DNA of 64,000 bases, taken from the NCBI GenBank assembly GCA_964391195.1, contig CAYMLG010000009.1, positions 1 through 64,000 of the forward strand. The letters run 5' to 3'. The position numbers and the translations under genes were made by a program. This document shows, in pieces, positions 1 to 7,988 of the stretch; within the stretch, counting starts at the first letter, position 1, and every line of letters begins with the position of its first letter. The DNA comes from JAAYXE01 sp964391195 (GTDB taxonomy: Bacteria; Chloroflexota; Anaerolineae; Anaerolineales; UBA4823). The notes under the pieces are model-generated. The model made no database searches. It saw only the letters and a list, made by a program, of their open reading frames with translations, and was not told the origin of the DNA.

Positions 1-3000
1 GCAGCCCGTCTTCCTCCAGGGCCAGCCGCTTGTGCACCACCAGCTCTTCCAGGCCCGGTAGACCGGCCCCCAGGACGTCTGCGGCGGCCGCCAGTGCGAT
101 CTCCACGGAGGCTTCTTCAGGCAGCAGGCAGCGGCCGTGGACCAAGCGGTCCGCCAGATAAGACGGTACGCGCGCGCCCACCTGGCTGTTGTACAGGATT
201 TCCTTGCTGGCCGAAACCTGGCGGGCGCCGAGCAGGGGATGAGCGCTGCTGAGGCCCAGGCCGGCCAGGGCAGCGCCTGCGGCAGAAGAAGACCGGTCGA
301 ACCAGTAGGACTGGCGCTGGAAGGGGTAGGTGGGCAGGTCGGAGATGCGCCGCCGGTGGTAGGGCCGGTCGAACCCCTCCCAATCCACTTTCCCGCCGCG
401 CACGTACAACTGCCCCAGGCTCTCCAGGATCTGCTCCCAATCGCCCAGCTTTGACGAAAGAGAGGGCAGCCAGAGCAGGTCCCCCGAGGGCAGGATCTGC
501 CGCGCCATGCCGATCAGGGTGGGCTTGGGCCCGATCTCGATAAATACGTTGCAGCCCATCTCCTGCAGAGCCAGGATCGAATCGGCGAAGCGCACCGGCC
601 GGCGGATGTGGTCGCGCCAGTATTCCGGGGTGACGAGCTCGCTCCCCTGCGCGACCCGCCCGGTGACGTTGGAGATCAGGCGGATCTTCGGGGAGGCGTA
701 AGCGACCCCGGCGGCGACCTCGTAGAACGGTTCGAGCGCCGGGTCCATCAAGGATGAGTGGAAGGCGTGAGACACATTCAACGGGCGGGTCTTGATCCCC
801 CGCTCCTCCAGGAGGGCGGTCACCGCTCCCAGGCTCTCGGCCGGACCGGAGATCACCACGTTCTGGGGGCCGTTCACCGCGGCCACGTCCACTACGCCGG
901 CATAGGCGGCCAGGGCGGACCGCACCTCGGCCTCCCCGGCGAAGACCGCGGCCATGGCTCCCCCCTCGGGTTGAGCGCCCATCAGCCGGCCGCGAGCGGC
1001 GATCAGCCGCAGGCCGTCTTCCAGGCTGAAGACCCCCGCCAGGCAGGCGGCGACCAACTCGCCCACGCTGTGCCCCAACACAGCCGAGGGGGTGATGCCC
1101 CAGGACTGCCATAAGCGGGCCAGGGCGTACTCCAGGGCGAACAGCGCCGGCTGGGTGTAGGTGGTCTGGTCGATGGGGGAGGGCTGTCCCGGGGCGGGGA
1201 AGAGCACCGAGAGCAAGGGCTGCTCCAGGTGCGGGCGCAGCAGGCGGTCGCACTCGTCGAGCGCCTGTTTGAAGACCGGCTGGCTTTCGTATAGCTGTGC
1301 CCCCATGCCGGCGTACTGCGACCCCTGCCCGGAGAACAGGAAGGCGATCTTCAGCTTGCCGGCGGCCGGAGCCTGGCCCCGGAACACCCCGGGTACCTCC
1401 TGCCCGGCGCTCAGCGCGGCCAGCCTCTCCTCGAGCTCGGCGGGGGATGAGGCGCTGACGGCCGCCCGGTGCTTGAAATGCGTGCGCCCGGTGTTGGCCG
1501 TGTAGATGGCGTCGCCCAGCGCAGGACCGGCGGAGAAAAACTCCCGGTAGCGCCCGGCGAGGGCGGCCAGAGCCTCGGGGGTCTGGGCTGAGAGGGTCAG
1601 CAGGTGGGCGGGGCGCTCCATCTCCGCTTTGGCCGGTTCCGCCTCCGGCTGCGGGGCGGATTCGAGGATAATATGCGCGTTGGTGCCGCTGAAGCCGAAG
1701 GAGCTGGTGCCCGCCACCCGCCGGCCATCATTGGTCTCCCAGGGGATGAGCCGGGTGGGGACTTCGAAGGCGTTCTGCTCCCAATCGAAATGCGGGGTGG
1801 GGGTCTGGAAGTGCAGGTGGGGCGGAAGCATGCCGTGGCGGATGGCCAGCACGGCTTTGATCAGCCCGGCGACCCCGGCCGCAGCTTCGGTATGCCCGAA
1901 GTTGGTCTTGACCGACCCGAGGTAAACCGGCCGCCCTTTGTCCCGCCCCTTCCCCAGGGTTTCGGCCAGGGCGCGCAGCTCGATCGGATCTCCCAGTGGG
2001 GTCCCTGTGCCGTGGGCTTCGATGTAATCGATCTGGTCAGCGTCCAGGTCTCCGGCGTCCGCCAGGGCGGCTTCGATCACCGCCCGCTGCGCCTGCCCGT
2101 TGGGGACGGTCAGCCCGCTGCTGCGCCCGTCGTGGTTGATGGCCGTGCCGCGGATGACGGCCCAGATCGGATCGCCGTGAGCCAGGGCATCCGACAGGCG
2201 TTTGAGCACGATCACCCCACAGCCCTCGCCGCGCACATACCCATCGGCCTCGGCGTCGAAGGTTTTACACCGGCCATCGGGGGCCAGGGCGCGAGATTTG
2301 GACAGGTAGACCGACCCCAGCGGGGAGAGGATCAGGTTGACGCCGCCGGCCAGGGCCATATCGCACTTGCCCGCCCGCAGGTGCTGGCAGGCCAGATGGA
2401 TGGCGACCAGGGAAGAGGAGCAGGCCGTATCCACCGACAGGGCCGGGCCCTGCAGGCCGAGCAGGTACGAGATCCGCCCGGCGGCCGTGCTGAGCATGTT
2501 CCCGGTGCCCATGTAGGTGTCCACCTGCCCGATGCCGGTGTGGAAGAACTGCATCCAGGAATAGTCCATGCCGCTGATGCCGATGTACACCCCGGTCTTG
2601 CTGCCAACCAGGTTCTCCGGCGCCTGCCCGGCCCGTTCCAGGGCCTCCCAGCTCACTTCGAGAAGCAGGCGGTGCTGCGGATCCATGCTGGCCGTCTCGC
2701 GCGGCGAGAGACCCCAGAACTGCGGGTCGAAGCGGTCCACGTCCTGGAGATAGCCGCCCAGGGTAGTGTACATCTTCCCCGGAGCTTCCGGATCGGGATC
2801 GTAATAAGCTTCTTTCGGCCAGCGCCCGGCGGGCAGCTCGGAGATGGCGCCCTCCCCGCGGCTCAGCAGCTCCCAAAAGCCCTCAGGCGTATCCGCGCCA
2901 CCCGGAAAGCGGCAGCCGATGCCGGTAATCGCCACCGGTTCTGTCTTCGCTCGTTCCAGGGTATCGAGCTTGGAGCGCATCTCACGCAGGGCGATGAGGG

Positions 3001-3049
3001 CGCGTTTTAAGGGCGATAACTCTTCAGTTTTCTCGTTGCTTGCGTCCAT
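1..3049 (-). CDS. Modular PKS protein G, KS-AT-DH(mutated)-, C-terminus beyond window
   Basis: Elongation module of the assembly line; only the first ~1016 residues are in the window. The start is the ATG at 3049, followed by a charged helical docking segment (ELSPLKRALIALREM, residues ~10-24) and then the KS. KS (~36-460): Cys210 in DTACSSSL, EAHGTGT and the downstream His (GHTEAAAG) are present. AT (~560-870): GHSVGE nucleophile near Ser658 and HAFH, the malonyl-CoA signature. A DH begins at HPLLG (~position 200 of the window), but its HxxxGxxxxP motif reads RLVHGRCLLP: the catalytic His is Arg, so dehydration is probably lost. The second DH half and later domains are cut off. The gene is separated from the rest of the PKS run by two SGNH hydrolase genes and a 255-nt gap, so it may have its own promoter. 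Its AT shares a nearly identical 116-nt tract with module B. Confidence 0.93.
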   Translation of the reverse strand, partial: MDASNEKTEELSPLKRALIALREMRSKLDTLERAKTEPVAITGIGCRFPGGADTPEGFWELLSRGEGAISELPAGRWPKEAYYDPDPEAPGKMYTTLGGYLQDVDRFDPQFWGLSPRETASMDPQHRLLLEVSWEALERAGQAPENLVGSKTGVYIGISGMDYSWMQFFHTGIGQVDTYMGTGNMLSTAAGRISYLLGLQGPALSVDTACSSSLVAIHLACQHLRAGKCDMALAGGVNLILSPLGSVYLSKSRALAPDGRCKTFDAEADGYVRGEGCGVIVLKRLSDALAHGDPIWAVIRGTAINHDGRSSGLTVPNGQAQRAVIEAALADAGDLDADQIDYIEAHGTGTPLGDPIELRALAETLGKGRDKGRPVYLGSVKTNFGHTEAAAGVAGLIKAVLAIRHGMLPPHLHFQTPTPHFDWEQNAFEVPTRLIPWETNDGRRVAGTSSFGFSGTNAHIILESAPQPEAEPAKAEMERPAHLLTLSAQTPEALAALAGRYREFFSAGPALGDAIYTANTGRTHFKHRAAVSASSPAELEERLAALSAGQEVPGVFRGQAPAAGKLKIAFLFSGQGSQYAGMGAQLYESQPVFKQALDECDRLLRPHLEQPLLSVLFPAPGQPSPIDQTTYTQPALFALEYALARLWQSWGITPSAVLGHSVGELVAACLAGVFSLEDGLRLIAARGRLMGAQPEGGAMAAVFAGEAEVRSALAAYAGVVDVAAVNGPQNVVISGPAESLGAVTALLEERGIKTRPLNVSHAFHSSLMDPALEPFYEVAAGVAYASPKIRLISNVTGRVAQGSELVTPEYWRDHIRRPVRFADSILALQEMGCNVFIEIGPKPTLIGMARQILPSGDLLWLPSLSSKLGDWEQILESLGQLYVRGGKVDWEGFDRPYHRRRISDLPTYPFQRQSYWFDRSSSAAGAALAGLGLSSAHPLLGARQVSASKEILYNSQVGARVPSYLADRLVHGRCLLPEEASVEIALAAAADVLGAGLPGLEELVVHKRLALEEDGL

Positions 3050-3131
3050 TGTCTGCTCAGTCAAAGTACCCCTCTTCTCGTGTATACCAACCACCGCCCA
3101 ACCCGCCTCGTTGGCGCAACCTCTCGGGGCC

Positions 3132-3173
3132 GTAGGAGCACGGCGGGGGGGCTTCCCGGCGCCGTGCTCCTAC
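3132..3173. repeat. Perfect 13-14 bp inverted repeat (REP-like palindrome)
   Basis: GTAGGAGCACGGC at 3132-3144 is perfectly inverted at 3161-3173 around a C/G-rich loop of about 16 nt; the next inner pair (3145/3160) also matches. There is no T-run on either side, so it is not a classical intrinsic terminator. It resembles the short intergenic palindromes scattered through many cyanobacterial and Chloroflexota genomes. That is recollection; no second copy is present in this window. Confidence 0.7.
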
Positions 3174-3210
3174 ACACGGCAGGGTGGTTGAATATCCCCC
3201 ATGGGTTCGC

Positions 3211-3242
3211 CCGGTAACGATACCGGCCGGTACTGATACCGG
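3211..3242. promoter_or_regulatory. Two tandem 16-bp perfect palindromes (candidate operator pair)
   Basis: CCGGTA-ACGA-TACCGG (3211-3226) is followed directly by CCGGTA-CTGA-TACCGG (3227-3242). Both have identical 6-bp arms and 4-nt centres. They lie in the 255-nt gap between the SGNH/propeller gene (stop at 3305) and PKS G (start 3049), about 160 nt upstream of the PKS G start. This is the right place for a regulator-binding site controlling PKS G. A cruciform or repeat remnant is the alternative. The rest of the gap holds the 3132-3173 hairpin and no recognisable gene. Confidence 0.45.
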
Positions 3243-3304
3243 TGGGCGCTGGATGAGGCTGTTGTTTCGCCTCACCGGGCCGGGTTCAGGCTGTGGACCG
3301 GCCC

Positions 3305-6300
3305 TCAGCGGCTGACCGCCGGCAAGTAGAGCGACTCGTCCAGGTCCTTCCCCGGAACAGGAGTCGGGCCGGGACCTGGATCCTTTGAGGGGGTAATCCC
3401 CGCAATTTCCAGGATATCCGGGTCGGTGAAAGGGGCGATGTCCATATTGTAGTAGTCGTTGAAGGCGGCGATGAACAGGTCGCTGGCCAGCAGCCCATTG
3501 CCCACCGTGCCCAGGTGTCGATAACGTTCCCCTAACTGCATGTGATGGGGGTCGTCACTGGGTACCATCAGATTGATCTTCTCGCCGCCCACGTCCAGAN
3601 NNNNNNNNNNNNNNNNNNNNNNNNNNNNNNNNNNNNNNNNNNNNNNNNNNNNNNNNNNNNNNNNNNNNNNNNNNNNNNNNNNNNNNNNNNNNNNNNNNNT
3701 GCTCGGCCACCCCGGTGTGCTGGCCATGTTGGATCATTGTCCGGGCGGTGTCCCCACTGCGGGCCCAGTTGAATTCGTACCCCGATCGGCGCGGCTCACC
3801 CCAGGTGCCCCAGCGCCCGAAGTTGAGCCCCCGGTACTTTGCCAACTGCTCCATCCAGTTGAGGGTCCGCTCGCGATATTCGCCCCCACGGTTGTCATCG
3901 GCGCGGTACTCGTCGGAGTTGCTGTCGCCAAGGATGGCGATGCCGATATTGGCGGCCTGGGGGGAGGCTGCCGCCTCGGGAACGGCAGCCCGGCGGCCCA
4001 AATCGGGCGCAGCCATAGCGGACGGCTGCGCGTTCATCTCTGCTCCGGAGGCAGCCCTGGAGGCCGGCTGCGCGTTCGTCCCTGCCAGGGACTGGCCGTT
4101 TACCGGACAGGAAGACAGGTCGTTGAGCAGGTTGTCGTTGTAGAACAACTGGACTGTTTGGCCGGTGTTCGGATTGATGCGGTAGAGAGACGAGGTGGCG
4201 TTGACCTCTTCCACGGTAGAACCGTACAGCATGCCGTCGCAGTATGCCAGGCCAGACCACAGCACCACCCCGTTGCCCTGAGGGAGCATATTGGTGTATA
4301 GGGTGGTAGCCATTCGCGTATTCAGGTTCACGGTGTACAGGCCGGTGTAGCTGGCCACGTACAGCGTCCCATCCGGGCCGAAGGCCATATCACCGGTGCC
4401 GCTGTAGGGGCCCGTGGGCAGCCCGCGGACAGCTCCGAGACGGGTGAGGTTCCCATTCTGCTTGTTCACGATGAACAGATCTTCGAAGGCGTCCATCATG
4501 TACAGCGTGCCATTGGGATGGAAGGCCATGCGCTTGGCGTAGACGCGCGGCGCAGGATTGTAGGTGCGGACGACCGTGTTGGTGCCGGTCGCCGGATTCC
4601 AGTAGGCGAACTGGTCCGCGGTAAGCTGCCACTCCAGGTAGTAGACGAAACCGGTCTCGGGGTCTTGCTCGATGGCCTGGGTGCCGAACAGCGAGTTGCC
4701 CACCCTCTGCGAGGTATTCCGGGTCAGATTGATCTCGTAGATGTCGGTGAAACCATAGGAGTTCATCCCGTAGACGATGATGTCGTTGGACTGTGCCGGA
4801 GTGACCTGGATGCTGACGATGACCGCGCTGCTCAGGGCAGAGCCGTCAGATGCCCGGTAGGTGAAGGTGTCCGTCCCGGTAAAGCCGGCATTCGGGGTAT
4901 AGGTGAAGGAGCCGTTCGGGTTCAGGCTGAGCACACCCTGCTGCGTGGTAGAAACCAGCACTGCGGTCAGCGGGTTGCCATCGATATCGCTGTCGTTGCC
5001 CAAGACGCCCGGCGCATTCACGGTGAGTTGGGTCGCCTGTGGGGTGGTGTAGCTGTCGGCGCTCGCCACCGGCGGGTCATTCACCGGGGTGACGGTGAGG
5101 CTGACCGTAGCCGGGGCGCTGTTCGCCTGCCCATCTCTGGCCCGGTAGGTGAAACTGTCCGCCCCGTTGTAATTTGAGGCAGGGGTGTAGACGAAGGAGC
5201 CGTTGGAATTAAGGGTCAGAGAACCGTGCTGTGGCCCGGTGACCAACAGCGCGGTGAGCGGGTTGCCATCCGCATCGCTGTCGTTGCCCAACACGCCGGG
5301 GGCGGGGACGGTCAGGGTGGTATCTTCAGCGGTGGTGTAGCTGTCGTTCACCGCCTGCGGGACATCGTTGACCGGGGTGACGTTGATCGTCACCGAAACC
5401 GTGTTACTGTTTGCAGATCCATCCGCAGCCCGGTAGCTGAAGGTATCCGTCCCGGCGAAGTTGGCGTTCGGCGTATAGTTGAAGGAGCCATTCGCATTCA
5501 GGTTGAGCGAACCGTTCTGCACGCTGGAAACCAGGACTGCGGTCAGCGTATCCCCGTCGGCGTCACTGTCGTTGCCCAACACGCCGGGGGCGGGGACGGT
5601 CAGGGTGGTATCTTCAGCGGTGGTATAGCTGTCGGCGGTCGCCACCGGCGCGTCGTTCACCGGGGTGATGGTGAGACTGACCGTAGCCGGAGCGCTTTGG
5701 GCCTGGCCGTCGGACGCCCTGTAGGTAAAGCTGTCCGCCCCGTGATAATTCTGGGCTGGGGTGTAGGCGAAGGAGCCATTGGGATTCAACGTCAGAGAAC
5801 CGTGCTGCGGGCCGGAGACCAACTGCGCGGTGAGCGGGTCGCCGTCCCCATCGTTGTCATTGCTTAAGACACCTGGGGCGGGTACGTTGAGCTGCGTGTC
5901 TTCCGGGGTGGTGTAGCTGTCGTTCACCGCCTGTGGAGGGGCGTTCACGATCGAAACGGCGATGCTGACCGTCGCGGGAGCGCTGTTGGCTGTGCCGTCC
6001 CTGGCCTGGTAGGTGAACTCGTCCACCCCGCTGAAGCCAGCATTCGGTGTGTAAGTGAAGGACCCATTCGAATTCAGGGTCAGGGCGCCGTTCGCCGTAG
6101 GGGAGACCAGGATGGCGGTCAGAGCATCGCCATCGATGTCGCTGTCGTTGCCCAGCACGCCCGGGGCGGGGATGGTGAGCGCTGTGCCTGCGTCGGTGCT
6201 GTAGCTGTCGCCCACCGCCTGCGGTGCATCGTTCACCGGCGTGACGGTGAGGCTGACCGTCGCCGGGGCGCTTTGATCCTGGCCGTCAAACGCCCGATAG

Positions 6301-7934
6301 GTGAAGCTGTCCGCCCCGTGATAATTCGGAGCAGGGGTGTAGCTGAAGGAGCCATTGGAGTTCAGCGTCAGGGAACCATGCTGTGGGCCGGAGACCAACT
6401 GCGCAGTGAGCGGGTCGCCGTCCCCATCGCTGTCGTTGCCCAACACCCCGGGGGCGGGCACATTGAGGGGTGTGTCTTCTGGGGTGGTGTAGCTGTCGTT
6501 TACCGCCTGCGGGGCATCGTTCACCGCAGCGACCTCGATGCTGACCGTGACAGGGCTGCTCTGGGCGGATCCATCCGAGGCCCGGTAGGTGAAGCTATCC
6601 GTGCCGGTAAAGCCGGCATTCGGGGTGTACGTGAAGGAGCCATTCGCACTCAGGTTGAGCGTACCGTTCTGCGTGGTGGAAACCAGCGCCGCGGTGAGCG
6701 CATCGCCATCGACGTCGCTGTCGTTACCCAGCACACCTGGGGCGGGGATGTTGAGCGAGACCCCTTCAGAGGTGTTGTAGCTATCCCCGTTCGCCACCGG
6801 AGCGTCGTTCACCGGGGTGACGTTGATGTTGATCGTAGCCGGGGCGCTCGGGTCCGTCCCATCCGTGGCCTGGAATGTGAAGCTGTCCGGGCCGAAGAAA
6901 TTTGGGTCCGGGGTGTAACTCAGGTTGGGCGCCTGCCCGCTGAGGGAGCCATGGGCCGGCCCGTTCAGCACCGAAAATGTGAGCGGGTCCTGGTCGGGGT
7001 CGCTGGCGGTCAGGGTGATGCCCAGCGGGGTGTCCTCCGGCGTGCTCAGGTTCTGCCCGTCTGCGATGGGGGGCTGGTTGGGCGGTGGAGGACTGAAGAC
7101 CGGGCAGGAGGACAGGTCGTTCAGGAAAATTGGGTTGTCGAACAGGCGGGTGGTCTGTCCGGTGTTCGGGTCGATGCGGAAGATCCCGGAGCGAACGGTG
7201 GCCTGGTCGGCATGAGAGGCGTAGAGGCTGCCATCGCAGTAGGCCAGGCCGGTCCAAAGCACGGTCTGCGGGCCGCTGATCAGGTTGGCGTACAGCAGGG
7301 TTGCCGCCCGGGTGTTCAGATCGACGGTGTACAGGTTGGTATAGGTCACCAGGTACAGCGTGCCGTCGGGGCTGAAAGCGATGTCGCCTGTCGCCCCGTA
7401 GGGGCCGCTCACCAGCCCGGTGACCTGACCCAGGAGGGTAATATTCCCGTTGAGCTTATCAATGGTGAACAGCCGGTCGGTTTTATCCATGGCGTACAGC
7501 GCCCCGTCGGGGGCGAAGGCCATGCGCTCGAAATCTATGCCAGGGGCAGGGTTATAGGTGCGGACCAGGGTGTCGCTGCCGGTCGCCGGATCCCAATAGG
7601 CGAACCGCCTGCCGGTGGCCTGCCACTCGAAGTAGTACAGGTACCCGGTTTCCGGGTCCTGCTCGATCGCCTGGGTATCGAACAGCAGGCGATCGGCCAG
7701 CCGGGTCAGGTTCTGGGTCAGGTTGATCTCGTACACCTCGCGGCGGGTGTGCGCGTTGGCCCCGTAAATGATCATATCGCCTTCTAACTGAAAGTACGGG
7801 GCAACAGAGCGACTCATGACGGGGATAAAGAGCTCGTAAGGGGGTTCTGCAGCGGCGCTGGTGGCTTGAGCAACCCCAATTAGCATGACAAACAGGATTC
7901 CCAACAGGGATCGGATCGATTTCCGTGCAGACAT
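3305..7934 (-). CDS. Secreted propeller / Ig-repeat / propeller / SGNH hydrolase fusion (interrupted by assembly gap)
   Basis: Very large exported protein. It has a signal peptide (~1-29) followed by ELFIPVMSR; a beta-propeller-like region (~50-280); eight Ig/cadherin-like units (~286-1047); a second propeller-like region (~1055-1295) that is a clear duplicate of the first; an Ala/Pro linker; and an SGNH (GDSL) esterase domain starting with GDSNSDEY (Ser1338). 100 Ns at 3600-3699 hide the middle of the SGNH domain. After the gap the reading frame differs, resuming at LDVGGEK and continuing through DDPHHMQLG (block V Asp/His) to LYLPAVSR and a stop at 3305-3307. The frame change is explained by the arbitrary gap size and is not a mutation. 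The start has a strong GGGAGG site 8 nt upstream. The SGNH part is paralogous to the neighbour at 7989-9050. Likely a cell-surface esterase or acyltransferase on a repeat stalk; the substrate is unknown. Confidence 0.85.
3600..3699. other. Assembly gap of 100 N (placeholder length)
   Basis: Exactly 100 Ns inside the SGNH domain of the gene at 3305-7934. The flanking codons are in different frames at this spacing. Alignment to the intact paralogue at 7989-9050 places about 131 whole residues plus two split codons in the gap, or roughly 396 nt. This also restores the frame, because the true length must be a multiple of 3. Confidence 0.95.
4794..6809 (-). repeat. Seven tandem 288-nt (96-residue) Ig/cadherin-like coding repeats
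   Basis: Residues ~376-1047 of the fusion protein are seven units of exactly 96 residues, each starting ND.P and containing PGVLGNDSD, NGSF.YTP and the FTYRA-type strand. A more divergent eighth unit precedes them (~286-375). The units alternate between two types: QHGSLTLN/NYHGADSF and NGxLxLN/NAGFTGTD. Long DNA stretches are identical at 288-nt spacing (for example near 5281 and 5569). Family: VCBS/cadherin-like bacterial surface repeats, often Ca-binding through their Asp-rich loops. They probably form a rigid stalk. Confidence 0.9.
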
Positions 7935-7988
7935 TTAATTACCTCCCATACGGAGTCTCTGGCTGACCAGGTTTCAGTGAATTAATTT

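Noticed and set aside
3132..3173. Hairpin considered as an intrinsic terminator of the SGNH gene
   Set aside because: No T-run follows on either strand; recorded as a palindromic repeat instead.
3555..3599. C-terminal extension read through the N block in the upstream frame
   Set aside because: The frame continues only because Ns are not stops. The homologous continuation lies in another frame, from 3598 down to 3305.
4794..6809. Tandem repeats considered as a CRISPR or satellite array
   Set aside because: The 288-nt units are in frame, encode a conserved 96-residue domain and have no unique spacers.
6273..7787. 504-codon plus-strand frame opposite the Ig-repeat region
   Set aside because: It repeats with the same 288-nt period as the real gene because it is its antisense image; no independent signal.
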